DNA of 64,000 nt from Streptomyces hyderabadensis (GTDB taxonomy: Bacteria; Actinomycetota; Actinomycetes; Streptomycetales; Streptomycetaceae), in contig NZ_JAIOJZ010000009.1 of assembly GCF_020404845.1 (NCBI RefSeq), positions 62,001 to 126,000 of the forward strand, read 5' to 3'. Position numbers and translations under genes: made by a program. Position 1 is the first letter of the stretch. Each line of letters starts with the position of its first letter. The notes under the pieces are model-generated. The model saw nothing but the letters and a program-made list of their open reading frames with translations, searched no databases and had not been told where the DNA came from. Positions 42,928 to 51,995 of the stretch are shown here, piece after piece.

Positions 42928-44333
42928 GTCTGCCTCAGTCTCCGCCAGACGGCCTTCGCCGCGTTGTGTCCCGACATGCCGTGGACGCCGGGGCCGGGCG
43001 GGGTGGCCGACGAGCAGATGAACACCGCCGGGTGCGGGGTCGAGTACGGGAACAGGGAGAGTTTGGGGCGCAGCAGGAGTTGCAGGCCGGAGACGGCGCC
43101 GGAGGCGATGTCGCCGCCGACGTAGTTGGCGTTGCGGGCGGCGAGTTCGGGCGGGCCGGCGGTGGCGCGGGCCAGCACGCGGTCGCGGAAACCCGGGGCG
43201 AAGCGCTCCAGTTGGCGTTCGACGGCGTCGGTGAGGTCGCCGGTCCAGCCGTTGGGAACGTGCCCGTACGCCCAGAAGACGTGCTTGCCGGCCGGGGCGC
43301 GACCGGGGTCGGCGACGCTGGGCTGCACGGTGATGAGGAACGGCCGCTCGGGCGCGCGGTCCGTGCCGGAGGCGGCGTCCAGGGCGGCGCCGATCTCCGC
43401 GCTGTCGGCGCCGATCTGCACGGTGCCCGCGTCGCGGGGTGCCTCGGCCGTCCACGGGACGGGGCCGTCCAGCGCGTAGTCGATCTTGAACACGCCGGGG
43501 CCGTACCGGTAGTTGGCGTAGTGGTTGCCGAGCCCCGCGATGCGGGCCAGCGCCGTGGGCGAGGTGTCGAAGACGTAGGCCCGGGCGGGCGGCAGGTCGT
43601 CCAGGCGCTTGACCTCGTAGTCGGTGTGGACGGTGCCGCCGAGGTCCTTCAGGTACGCGGCCAGGGCGTCGGAGATGGACTGGGAGCCGCCGCGGGCCAC
43701 GGGCCAGCCGCGGGCGTGCGCGGCCAGCGCGAAGACCAGGCCTATGGCGCCGGTCGCGAAGCCGCCGAGCGGGGCCATGACGTGCGCGACGAGCCCGGCG
43801 AAGAGGGTCTTGGCCTTCTCGTCGCGGAAGCGGCGCATCAGCCACGTCGACGGGGGCAGCCCGACCAGTCCGAAACGGGCGAGGGTGACCGGGTCGCGGG
43901 GCAGCGCGGTGAGCGGCAGGGACATGAAGTCCCGGGCCAGGGTGTCCCACTTGGGCAGGAATCGCTCGACCAGCCTGCGGTACGCACCGGCGTCACGGGC
44001 TCCGAAGGAGGCGGCCGTCTCACCGACCGAGCGGGACAGCACGGCGGCCGAGCCGTCGGGGAAGGGGTGCGCCATGGGCAGCCGGGGATGCAGCCACTCC
44101 AGGCCGTACCGCTCCAGGGGGAGGTGGCGGAAGGCCGGGGAGTTGATGCCGAGCGGGTGCGCGGCCGAGCACGGGTCGTGCCGGAAGCCGGGCAGGGTCA
44201 GCTCCTCCGTGCGCGCGCCGCCGCCCACGGTGTCCCGCGCCTCGAACACGGCGACCGAGAAGCCGCGGCGGGCCAGCTCCACGGCCGCGGTCAGTCCGTT
44301 CGGCCCCGCACCCACTACGACCGCATCGAGCAT
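42924..44333 (-). CDS. FAD-dependent phytoene-desaturase-like oxidoreductase
   Basis: The 469-residue flavoprotein starts with the dinucleotide fold [23 protein letters not shown] and ends with a CrtI/amine-oxidase-like second FAD segment ([22 protein letters not shown]). It is related to phytoene dehydrogenase and to FAD-dependent pyridine-nucleotide oxidoreductases of unknown substrate. No carotenoid genes are nearby. The ATG at 44333 has AAGG upstream. Confidence 0.87.
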   Translation of the reverse strand: MLDAVVVGAGPNGLTAAVELARRGFSVAVFEARDTVGGGARTEELTLPGFRHDPCSAAHPLGINSPAFRHLPLERYGLEWLHPRLPMAHPFPDGSAAVLSRSVGETAASFGARDAGAYRRLVERFLPKWDTLARDFMSLPLTALPRDPVTLARFGLVGLPPSTWLMRRFRDEKAKTLFAGLVAHVMAPLGGFATGAIGLVFALAAHARGWPVARGGSQSISDALAAYLKDLGGTVHTDYEVKRLDDLPPARAYVFDTSPTALARIAGLGNHYANYRYGPGVFKIDYALDGPVPWTAEAPRDAGTVQIGADSAEIGAALDAASGTDRAPERPFLITVQPSVADPGRAPAGKHVFWAYGHVPNGWTGDLTDAVERQLERFAPGFRDRVLARATAGPPELAARNANYVGGDIASGAVSGLQLLLRPKLSLFPYSTPHPAVFICSSATPPGPGVHGMSGHNAAKAVWRRLRQT

Positions 44334-44372
44334 CGACGGCACCTTCGGACCCCTTCGTCTGCCGATGGCCAC

Positions 44373-45166
44373 AGGGGATCAGGATATGCCCGGGGTCCGA
44401 CAGCGCGCGGCCGCGGGTGGACGGCACCGGTCGCCGCACCGCACGCGGCGCGGCGACGCGGGCAGACAGCCGCCCGTCGGCCCGCGACGCAGGCCCCCGC
44501 TCCCCCGGCGCGGGGAGCGACCCGGCCCCCTGCGCGGGACGGCACCCGGCCTCGGCCCACGGCGCACGGAGACCCCGGGCCCTCGCCCCGGGGAAACCCC
44601 CGGCCCCCGACCCTTGACGCAGCACCCAACCCCGGGCGCGGGGGCACCCCGGCCCCCGACACGGAACAGCACCCGAGCTCGGCCCACGGCACAGGGAGTC
44701 CCCCGGCCCTCGCCTCGGGGGAAACCCCCGGCCGGAGGCCTGGCGAGGCACCCCGGCCCCCGGCGCGGGACGGCACCCGGTTCTCGCCCCCGGCGCGGGG
44801 CCCCGGTCCTCAGCTCGGAGGCGGCACCCCGCCCCCCGGCACAGGACGGCACCCGGCCTCGGCCCACGGCACAGGGAGTCCCCCGGCCCTCGCCCCGGGG
44901 AAACACCCGGTCCCCGACCCTTGACGCAACACCCAACCCCCGGCGCGGGGGCACCCGACCCCCGACACGGAACAGCACCCGATCTCGGCCCACGGCACAG
45001 GGAGTCCCCCGGCCCTCGCCTCGGGGGAAACCCCCGGCCTGAGGCCTGGCGAGGCACCCCGGCCCCCTGCGCGGGACGGCACCCGGTTCTCGCCCCCGGC
45101 GCGAGGCGGTCCCGCGGCCTCCGGTGCGGGACGGCACCCGCCCCCCGGCGCGGGGTACCGGCAGGT
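44373..45166. repeat. noncoding tandem-repeat region
   Basis: No credible gene fills these 794 bp. About 306-307 bp occur twice in tandem (44538-44844 and 44845-about 45150): the anchors CCCTTGACGC (44611, 44918), GACACGGAACAGCACC (44658, 44964) and CCTGGCGAGG (44739, 45045) keep the spacing. Inside each copy a 56-bp unit beginning CTCGGCCCACGGC appears twice (44551, 44678, 44858, 44984). Long Pro/Arg/Gly-rich reading frames exist on both strands but end at random and have no start signals, so they look like by-products of the repeats. The region separates the oxidoreductase start from the AraC stop. Confidence 0.8.
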
Positions 45167-46096
45167 TCAGGCGGCCGTCGTGGTGCGGTACGTGCTGGGG
45201 CTGAGGCCCCTGTGGCGTTTGAACGCGGCGCTGAAGCCGAACGCGTCGGCATAGCCGACGGACCTGGCGATCTGCGCGATGCTGAGGTCGGTGTCGGTCA
45301 GCAGCGCCTCGGCGTCGGCCATCCGGCATTCGGTGAGGTAGGCGAGGGGCGGGCGGCCCATCAGCTCGGTGAAGCGTTTGGCGAACAGCGCCCGCGAGAC
45401 GCCCGCCTGACCGGCCAGCGACGCCACCGTCCAGGACTGGGCGGGCCGGCTGTGGAAGGCGTGCAGCGCGGGCCCGAGGACCGGGTCGGCCAGTCCGCGG
45501 TACCAGCTGGGCGCGTCGGCGCCCGCCCGCTCGAACCAGGTGCGCAGCGTGCACACCAGGGCCCAGTCCAGGAGCCGGTCCATGAGCGCCTGGGAACCCG
45601 CCGTGAGCCGGGCGGCGTCGGCGGCGGCCGTCTCCAGCCAGGCGCAGACCTCGGCGTCCTCGCTGACGACCAGGAGGTGCGGCAGGGCGCGCAGGAGGCG
45701 CTCGGGGCGGTGGCCCGAGGCGCGGTAGGCGCCCACGATCAGCGCGGTCGCCCCGTCCGGATCGCTGCCCCAGCGGATGCCGCCGAGGTCCTCGGCGGTG
45801 CACTCGGCATCCGGGAAGCACGCGATCTCGTACTCGGCGTGCGGGCGGTCGACGGTGCCGGGCCGGTCCACCAGGAGGAACGGCTCGGGGCCGCGCACGA
45901 CGGCCGTGTCGCCCGCGCCGACCGTCCGGCGGGTGCCGTCGGGCAGCAGCAGGGTGCCGCCGCCGCGCAGCACACTGACCATGGTGAGGGGCGCCCCGTC
46001 GGAGAAGCGGACCGACCAGGGAGCCGTGAGCACGGCATGACTGACGACCGAGCCCTCGGCCCGGATGCCGCTCAGCAGGCAACTCAGGGGATCCAC
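45167..46096 (-). CDS. AraC family regulator with N-terminal cupin
   Basis: The 309-residue protein has an N-terminal cupin-like domain (LLLPDGTRRTVGAGDTAVVRG) and two C-terminal AraC helix-turn-helices (SLAGQAGVSRALFAKRFTEL and IAQIARSVGYADAFGFSAAFK). It diverges from a quinone-reductase-like gene, the usual target of this type. The GTG at 46096 follows TACGAT by 6 nt with no ribosome site, which suggests a leaderless mRNA. Confidence 0.88.
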   Translation of the reverse strand: MDPLSCLLSGIRAEGSVVSHAVLTAPWSVRFSDGAPLTMVSVLRGGGTLLLPDGTRRTVGAGDTAVVRGPEPFLLVDRPGTVDRPHAEYEIACFPDAECTAEDLGGIRWGSDPDGATALIVGAYRASGHRPERLLRALPHLLVVSEDAEVCAWLETAAADAARLTAGSQALMDRLLDWALVCTLRTWFERAGADAPSWYRGLADPVLGPALHAFHSRPAQSWTVASLAGQAGVSRALFAKRFTELMGRPPLAYLTECRMADAEALLTDTDLSIAQIARSVGYADAFGFSAAFKRHRGLSPSTYRTTTAA

Positions 46097-46209
46097 GCCG
46101 CCATCGTAGACGATCACGCATGTTTCCCAGAGTTTCTCCCATGGATCATCCACTCGGGCATGGCTGTACTGGACTCGTCGCAACGGACCGAGACCAGCCG
46201 GGAGACCCC

Positions 46210-46890
46210 GTGACGCAGCACAGCAGCAAGGCCAGGACCGCCCTCGTCGTCGTCGCGCACCACCGCGCCGACTCCCTCACCGCGCACACCGCCCGCCGCA
46301 CCGCCGACCGGCTGCGGGCCGCCGGATACCGCGTCGACCTGCTCGACCTGCACGCCGAGGGCTTCGACCCGCGGATGAACACGGCGGATCAGCCGGACTG
46401 GGGCAACAGGGAGAAGGCGTACTCGGACGAGGTGCACGCCCATATGGGGCGCGTCCTGGACGCCGATGTGGTGGTCGCCGTCTTCCCGGTGTACTGGCAG
46501 AGTGTGCCCGCCCTCCTCAAGGGCTGGATCGACCGGGTGTGGAACTACGGCTTCGCCTACGGCCGCAGCAAGCCGCGCCTCGCGGGCAAGCGCATGCTGT
46601 GGCTGGGCCTGGCCGGTGCCACCGCCGACGACGCCGTCACCGAGGGGATGCACTCCCTGCTGGAGGCCAACCTCAGCGAGGGCATCGCCTACTACTGCGG
46701 CTTCGCGCACTCGACCGTCGGCCTGCTCACCGACGCCGAGGACCGCCCGCAACGCGTCGACGCCGCGGGCAACCTGCTGGTCGGGGACGCGGTCACGGGC
46801 GCCGAGCGGGAGGCGCAGTACGCGGACTTCGACCGCCGGGCGCGGGAGTTCGTGGAGAAGTTCCTGGCCGACGAGGGGGTGGCTGCCTGA
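46210..46890 (+). CDS. flavodoxin-fold NAD(P)H oxidoreductase
   Basis: The 226-residue protein belongs to the NQO1/MdaB/KefF group, with the FMN/FAD contact VVFPVYWQSVPALLKGWIDRV typical of this family (FPVYW at about residue 95). It should reduce quinones or nitro compounds by two electrons. The GTG at 46210 has GGGAGA upstream. It is probably controlled by the divergent AraC regulator. Confidence 0.88.
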   Translation: MTQHSSKARTALVVVAHHRADSLTAHTARRTADRLRAAGYRVDLLDLHAEGFDPRMNTADQPDWGNREKAYSDEVHAHMGRVLDADVVVAVFPVYWQSVPALLKGWIDRVWNYGFAYGRSKPRLAGKRMLWLGLAGATADDAVTEGMHSLLEANLSEGIAYYCGFAHSTVGLLTDAEDRPQRVDAAGNLLVGDAVTGAEREAQYADFDRRAREFVEKFLADEGVAA

Positions 46891-46903
46891 CGGCGCCGGG
46901 GCA

Positions 46904-47749
46904 TCAGGCCTCGCCCGCCAGCAGGGCCACCACCCGGCGGGCCGTGGCCGCGTCGCGGGCGGCGGTGAACGGCAGTTCATTGCCCCCCGTGATGCGGAAG
47001 GGCTCGCCCGTGCGGGTCAGGTGGGTGCCGCCCGCCTCCTCGACCAGCAGGAGACCGGCCGCGTGGTCCCACGCCGCCTCCCAGGAGAAGGCGGTGGCGT
47101 CGGACTCGCCCCGGGCCACGGCCAGGTACTCCAGGCCGGCCGAGCCGCAGGGGCGCGGGGCCACGCCCGCGGTGCGCAGGGCGAGCAGGTCGCGCTTCTG
47201 CTCGTCCGTCGTGTAGTCCGGGTGGGACGTGGCCACCCGCAGCTCGCGGCCGGGCTCGGGCGGCCCCGCGTACAGCCGCTCGCCGTCCAGGAAGGCGCCC
47301 CGGCCCCGTACCGCCGTGGCGAGCCGGTCGTCGGCGGGGGCGTAGGTCCAGGAGGCGTGCACGACGCCGTGGTGGGCCAGCGCGACCAGCGTGCAGAAGC
47401 CCTCCTCGCCGCGCACGAACTGCCGGGTCCCGTCGACCGGGTCGACGATCCACACCGGCGCCTGGCCGCGTATCGCCCCGTAGGACGCGGGGTTCGCGTG
47501 GACCGCCTCCTCGCCGACCACCACGGAGCCCGGCAGCAGGCCGGCCAGGGCGTCGGTGAGATACAGCTCGGCCTTGCGGTCGGCGTCGGTCACCAGGTCG
47601 TGCGGGCCGGCCTTCTGGTCGACCTCGTGTGCCGCGAGCCGGCGCCAGCGCGGCATGATCTCCTGCGCGGCCGCCTTGCGGACCGCCTCCGTCACGTCTT
47701 CGGTGTGCCGGGCGAGAAACTCGTCGATGGTTTCGTTGTTCTCGATCAT
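46904..47749 (-). CDS. inositol monophosphatase family protein
   Basis: The 281-residue protein has the Mg2+-binding motifs of the family: DLVTDADRKAE, GEEAV, WIVDPVDGTRQFV and WEAAWDHAAG. Actinobacterial members include histidinol-phosphate phosphatase HisN as well as IMPases; the motifs do not separate these. The ATG at 47749 follows TGGAG. It converges with the oxidoreductase gene. Confidence 0.88.
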   Translation of the reverse strand: MIENNETIDEFLARHTEDVTEAVRKAAAQEIMPRWRRLAAHEVDQKAGPHDLVTDADRKAELYLTDALAGLLPGSVVVGEEAVHANPASYGAIRGQAPVWIVDPVDGTRQFVRGEEGFCTLVALAHHGVVHASWTYAPADDRLATAVRGRGAFLDGERLYAGPPEPGRELRVATSHPDYTTDEQKRDLLALRTAGVAPRPCGSAGLEYLAVARGESDATAFSWEAAWDHAAGLLLVEEAGGTHLTRTGEPFRITGGNELPFTAARDAATARRVVALLAGEA

Positions 47750-47844
47750 GACTCCATGAGACCACGCGCCACTGACAACCCCCACCCGGGCGGTGTACTC
47801 CGGGTGGAAACGGTACGAACATCAGGTGCACCGGCGCGCGCCGG

Positions 47845-49707
47845 TCAGCGGCCGACCGCGTACCCCTGCATGCCGCGCGGGTTCGCCGCCGCCGACAGCA
47901 CGCCCGTCTCCGGGTCCCGCGCGACGGCGCACAGCCGGCCCTCCGACCACGCCTCGCCCACCGTCACGTCGTGCCCGCGCCGCCGCAGTTCCTCGACCAC
48001 CGCCGCCGGCATCCGGGACTCCACGGTGACGGAGCCCGCCCGCATGCCGCGCGGGAAGAAGGACCCGGGGAAGCTGTCGGTGTGCCAGTTCGGGGCGTCG
48101 ATCGCGCCCTGGAGGTCGAGGCCCCCGCGCACCCGTTCCCGCAGCGCGACGGCGAGGAAGAAGTGCGTCTGCCACTGGTCCTGCTGGTCGCCGCCGGGGG
48201 TGCCGAAGGCCATCACCGGCACCCCGTCGCGCAGGGCGATGGACGGCGTGAGCGTGGTGCGCGGGCGGCGGCCCGGTGTGAGCGAGTTGGGCAGGCCCTC
48301 CTCCAGCCAGGTCATCTGGAGCCGGGTGCCGAGCGGGAAGCCCAGTTCGGGCACGACGGGGTTGGACTGGAGCCAGCCGCCGCTGGGCGTGGCCGAGACC
48401 ATGTTTCCCCAGCGGTCCACGATGTCGAGGTGGCAGGTGTCGCCGCGGGTGCCCCCGTCGGCGGCGACGTCCGGCTCCCCCGGCACCGGGGAGGCCGGGC
48501 TCTTGGCGACCGTCGGCTCGCCGACCCCGAGGGCGTCCAGGCCCTCCCCCTCCACGGCCGCGACGAGCGCGTGCGCGCTGAGCCGCGGGACGCGCCCGCC
48601 CGGGGCGCCGGGGCGCAGTTCGAAGGACGCCTTGTCGCCGACCAGTTGCCGCCGGGCCGCGTTGTACTCGGGCGACAGCAGGTCGTCGAGCGGCACTTGG
48701 TCCGCGCCGTCCGCATCGCCGTACCAGGCCTCCCGGTCGGCCATGGCCAGCTTGCAGCCCTCGACCAGCAGGTGGACGTAGTCGGCGGAGCCGAGGGCGG
48801 GCAGCTCGGGCGGGAGCAGCGCCAACTGCTGGAGCAGGACGGGGCCCTGACTCCAGGGTCCGGCCTTGCACAGGGTCCAGCCGTTCCAGTCGTACGTCGC
48901 CGGGGCCTCGTAGTGGGCGGACCAGCCGGCGAGGTCGGCGGCGGTCAGGGTGCCGGTGTGGCGTTCGCCGCTGGTGTCCAGGGTGGGCCGCCCGGCCTGC
49001 CGGACGAGGGCCTCGGCGATGAAACCGGAGCGCCAGATCTCCCGCGCCGCGTCGATCTCCGCCTCGCGGCTCCCCTCCTGGCCCGGGTTCGGGCCCACCG
49101 CGCCGGACGCCTCGGCCAGCAGCCGCTTCCAGGTGGCGGCGAGCGCCGGGTTGCGCAGCAACTCGCCGGGGCGGGGCGGGCGCCCGCCCGGCAGGTAGAC
49201 CTCGGCGGAGGAGGTCCACTCGGTCTCGAACAGCTCCCGGACGGTCTCGACGGTCTCCGCGACCCGCTCCACCGGGGCGTGCCCGTGCTCGGCGTAGCCG
49301 ACGGCGTACTTCAGCACGTCGGCCAGTGACCTGGTGCCGTGGTCGCGCAGCAGGAGCAGCCAGGCGTCGAAGGCCCCGGGCACGGCCGCGGCGAGCGGTC
49401 CGGTGCCGGGCACCAGGTCGAGCCCGAGCCCCTTGTAGTGCGCGACCGTGGCCCCGGCCGGTGCCACGCCCTGTCCGCACAGCACCCGCACCTCACCGCC
49501 CGCCGGCGCGAGCAGGATCGGCACCTCCCCGGCGGGCCCGTTGAGGTGCGGCTCGACGACGTGCAGCACGAAGGCCCCGGCCACGGCGGCGTCGTAGGCG
49601 TTGCCCCCCTCCTCCAGCACCGCCATGGCCGACTGCGAGGCCAGCCAGTGGGTGGAGGACACCATGCCGAAGGTGCCCTGGAGGGTGGGGCGAGTCGTGA
49701 ACCGCAT
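47845..49707 (-). CDS. gamma-glutamyltransferase family Ntn hydrolase
   Basis: The 620-residue protein has the Ntn nucleophile region GDTCHLDIVDRWGNMVS, with Thr424 as the likely N-terminus after self-cleavage, and the late segment FGTPGGDQQDQWQ. It lacks a signal peptide, unlike classical periplasmic GGT, so it is probably cytoplasmic and closer to the GGT-like proteins acting on gamma-glutamyl or cephalosporin-type amides. The ATG at 49707 starts MRFTTRPTLQG; the frame is open further upstream. Confidence 0.88.
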   Translation of the reverse strand: MRFTTRPTLQGTFGMVSSTHWLASQSAMAVLEEGGNAYDAAVAGAFVLHVVEPHLNGPAGEVPILLAPAGGEVRVLCGQGVAPAGATVAHYKGLGLDLVPGTGPLAAAVPGAFDAWLLLLRDHGTRSLADVLKYAVGYAEHGHAPVERVAETVETVRELFETEWTSSAEVYLPGGRPPRPGELLRNPALAATWKRLLAEASGAVGPNPGQEGSREAEIDAAREIWRSGFIAEALVRQAGRPTLDTSGERHTGTLTAADLAGWSAHYEAPATYDWNGWTLCKAGPWSQGPVLLQQLALLPPELPALGSADYVHLLVEGCKLAMADREAWYGDADGADQVPLDDLLSPEYNAARRQLVGDKASFELRPGAPGGRVPRLSAHALVAAVEGEGLDALGVGEPTVAKSPASPVPGEPDVAADGGTRGDTCHLDIVDRWGNMVSATPSGGWLQSNPVVPELGFPLGTRLQMTWLEEGLPNSLTPGRRPRTTLTPSIALRDGVPVMAFGTPGGDQQDQWQTHFFLAVALRERVRGGLDLQGAIDAPNWHTDSFPGSFFPRGMRAGSVTVESRMPAAVVEELRRRGHDVTVGEAWSEGRLCAVARDPETGVLSAAANPRGMQGYAVGR

Positions 49708-49803
49708 GTGCGACCTCGGTGTTCGGGTACTCCGGCCGCGGTCCATCCAACATCACAGACGGCCGCGGGGGAATGCCCCGTTCCAGGGCGCCGCCCGCCG
49801 CCG

Positions 49804-50742
49804 TCACGCGCAGCGCAGGCCGGTCAGTTCCTCGGAGCGTGCCCAGATCCGGCGGGCCTCGTCCGTGCTCCGCAGGCGGCTGTAGAGCTTCTGCGGCGCG
49901 GGCGGTCCCCCCAGCCGGCCCGGGCCGCCGGGGCCGTAGAACGCCCCGCGTTCGGCCTGCGGCGACGTGGCGGCGTACAGCGCGGGGAGCTGCGCGGTGC
50001 GGACCGTGCCCAGGAGGATGCCGCGGGCGGACAGGACGCGGATGACACGTACGCCCAGGGTGTCCCGGGCGCGGCCCACCTCGGGGCGGGCGGCGAGCAG
50101 GTTGGTGGGGGCGACGCCCGGGTGGGACAGGTTGCTGGTGATGCCCCAGTCACCGGCCGCGCTGCGGCGGTCGAGTTCCAGGCCGAAGAGGCCGAACGCG
50201 ATCTTGGACTGGCTGTAGGCGCGCATCCCGTCGTAGGAGCGTTCCCAGTTCAGGTCGTCCCAGTTGATGGCGTTCCGGTTGGCCGCGACGCTGATCTGCG
50301 AGGTCACGCGGGCCCGGCCGGCCCGCAGCAGCGGCAGCAGGCGGGCGACGAGGGCGAAGTGGCCGAGGTGGTTGGTGCCGAACTGCAGCTCGAACCCGTC
50401 CGCGGTCGTCTGCCGCGCGGGCGGCGTCATGACCCCGGCGTTGTTGACCAGCAGGTGGATCGGGCGGTCCTCCGCCAGCAGGGTCTCGCCCAGTTCCGCC
50501 ACGGAGGTGAGCGAGGACAGGTCGAGCGTGCGCAGGGACACCTCGGCGCCGGGCACCCGCGCCCGGATCGCGTCCAGCGCGGCCTCGCCCTTGCGCGGGT
50601 TGCGGACCGGCAGGAGCACCTCCGCCCCGGCGGCCGCCAGGCGGGTGGCGATGCCGAGCCCGATGCCGTCGCTCGCGCCGGTGACGAGCGCGCGCCGGCC
50701 GGTCAGATCGGGGACCGTGATGTCGAAGTCGGTGCGGGGCAT
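49804..50742 (-). CDS. short-chain dehydrogenase/reductase
   Basis: The 312-residue SDR has the cofactor loop [16 protein letters not shown] and the active-site YSQSK (Tyr-x3-Lys). The arrangement with a divergent MmyB-like regulator is common in actinomycetes, where the regulator controls the SDR gene. The substrate is unknown. The ATG follows AGGAG. Confidence 0.9.
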   Translation of the reverse strand: MPRTDFDITVPDLTGRRALVTGASDGIGLGIATRLAAAGAEVLLPVRNPRKGEAALDAIRARVPGAEVSLRTLDLSSLTSVAELGETLLAEDRPIHLLVNNAGVMTPPARQTTADGFELQFGTNHLGHFALVARLLPLLRAGRARVTSQISVAANRNAINWDDLNWERSYDGMRAYSQSKIAFGLFGLELDRRSAAGDWGITSNLSHPGVAPTNLLAARPEVGRARDTLGVRVIRVLSARGILLGTVRTAQLPALYAATSPQAERGAFYGPGGPGRLGGPPAPQKLYSRLRSTDEARRIWARSEELTGLRCA

Positions 50743-51015
50743 GAGGTCGCTCCTGGGGGGGGGTGTCGTTGCTTTCCTCGTGATGTCGTCGTTACCACCT
50801 TGACCGGATCCGGCGGCGGGATGCAGGGTCTGCCGATCCCCTGATCGCGCGTCCGAGGGTCCGGCCCCTTCCGCCCTTCACGCAGGTCGGAGCCGGTTTC
50901 GGCGCGGACCGCGGGCGCCTGGGAGGCCGCAGAGGGGGATCGGCGATCCGTGGCTGCGCCGCCGCGGCGGCGATAGAAAGGGGGTGGGGAAAGCGGTGCA
51001 GGAGGAGAGGGCCTC
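50743..51015. promoter_or_regulatory. divergent control region with three palindromes
   Basis: Between the SDR and the MmyB-like regulator lie CCGGATCCGG (50804-50813), CGATC-CCCT-GATCG (50834-50847) and GGATCG-G-CGATCC (50937-50949). All contain GATC and may be operator sites for the regulator. Promoter hexamers are not clear. No gene is seen. Confidence 0.4.
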
Positions 51016-51858
51016 ATGGAGATCGACCGGAGCGGGCTCGCCGCCTTCCTGCGGCGCCGGCGGGAGCTGCTGCAGCCCGAGGACGTCGGGCTCCCGCGCG
51101 GACAGCGCCGCCGGACCAGCGGCCTGCGCCGCGAGGAGGTCGCGGCGCTGTGCCACATGTCGACCGACTACTACGCGCGCCTGGAGCGGGAGCGCGGCCC
51201 GCAGCCCTCGGCCCAGATGGCCGCCTCGATCGCCCAGGGCCTGCACCTGTCGCTGGACGAGCGCGACCACCTGTTCCGCCTGGCCGGGCACAACCCGCCG
51301 GTGCGCGGCCCGGCCGGCGAGCACGTCGGCCCGGGTCTGCTGCGCATCCTCGACCGCCTGGCCGACACCCCCGCCGAGATCGTCACCGAACTCGGCGAGA
51401 CCCTGCGCCAGACGCCGCTGGGCGTGGCCCTGACCGGCGACACCACCGCGTTCACCGGACCGGAACGCAGCATCGGCTTCCGCTGGTTCACCCTGCCGGC
51501 CACCCGCGCCCTGTACGCACCGGAGGACCACGCCCTGCTCTCCCGCATGTTCGCCTCCGGGCTGCGCCAGGTCGTCACGCTGCGCGGGCCCGGCTCCCGC
51601 GCCGCCCGCTACGCCGACCTCCTCCTGGAGCGCAGCGAGGAGTTCCGCGCCCTGTGGGACACGCACGAGGTGGGCGTGCGCCCCGCCCGGGTCAAGCGCT
51701 TGTGCCACCCCGAGGTCGGACTCCTCGAACTGGACTGCCAGACCCTCCTGGACCCCGACCAGTCGCACCTGCTGCTCGTCTACACCGCCACCCCCGGGTC
51801 CGAGAGCCACGAAAAGCTGCGTCTGCTGTCCGTCATCGGCCCCCAGCCGGTCGGCTGA
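51016..51858 (+). CDS. MmyB-like helix-turn-helix transcriptional regulator
   Basis: The 280-residue protein has an XRE helix-turn-helix (about residues 10-75, GLRREEVAALCHMSTDYYARLERERG) and a C-terminal PAS-like ligand-binding domain of the MmyB type (GFRWFTLPATRALYAPEDH to HPEVGLLELDCQTLLDPDQSHLLLVYTA). Members bind small or fatty-acid-like ligands and usually control the divergent SDR gene. The ATG has GGAGGAGAGG upstream. Confidence 0.9.
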   Translation: MEIDRSGLAAFLRRRRELLQPEDVGLPRGQRRRTSGLRREEVAALCHMSTDYYARLERERGPQPSAQMAASIAQGLHLSLDERDHLFRLAGHNPPVRGPAGEHVGPGLLRILDRLADTPAEIVTELGETLRQTPLGVALTGDTTAFTGPERSIGFRWFTLPATRALYAPEDHALLSRMFASGLRQVVTLRGPGSRAARYADLLLERSEEFRALWDTHEVGVRPARVKRLCHPEVGLLELDCQTLLDPDQSHLLLVYTATPGSESHEKLRLLSVIGPQPVG

Positions 51859-51939
51859 CCGCACCGCACACGCGCAGTCTCTGTACGAACTCCGTTTCCC
51901 CGTTGTATGACTTCTCCCTATGTGATGGGGGAGGCGTTT

Positions 51940-51959
51940 TCCGGGGCGCGTGCCCCGGA
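51940..51959 (+). terminator. hairpin between the regulator and the giant mannosidase gene
   Basis: TCCGGGGC (51940-51947) and GCCCCGGA (51952-51959) form an 8-bp stem with a 4-nt loop, 82 bp after the regulator stop. It may end the regulator transcript or form part of the next leader. Confidence 0.45.
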
Positions 51960-51967
51960 TGTCGATT

Positions 51968-51979
51968 GACAACGTTGTC
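51968..51979 (+). promoter_or_regulatory. LacI-type operator before the giant mannosidase gene
   Basis: GACAACGTTGTC is a perfect 12-bp palindrome with the central CG step and half-site shape typical of LacI-family operators of glycosidase genes. It lies 16 bp before the GTG and next to the GGGAGAG ribosome site. No LacI gene is in the window. Confidence 0.6.
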
Positions 51980-51995
51980 CACAGGGAGAGGGTCC

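Noticed and set aside
44538..45150. Possible CRISPR array
   Set aside because: The repeats are long and degenerate, with irregular spacing and no unique spacers of constant length.
44379..46142. Pro/Arg/Gly-rich frames in the repeat region, which look like collagen-like or proline-rich proteins
   Set aside because: Several frames on both strands look alike because of the tandem repeats. None has a ribosome site or a conserved end, and some run antisense to or out of frame with neighbouring genes.
51967..51972. TTGACA as a -35 promoter element of the giant gene
   Set aside because: It lies 24 bp before the GTG, and a -10 at 17 bp would fall inside the start codon region. The sequence is better explained by the LacI-type palindrome.
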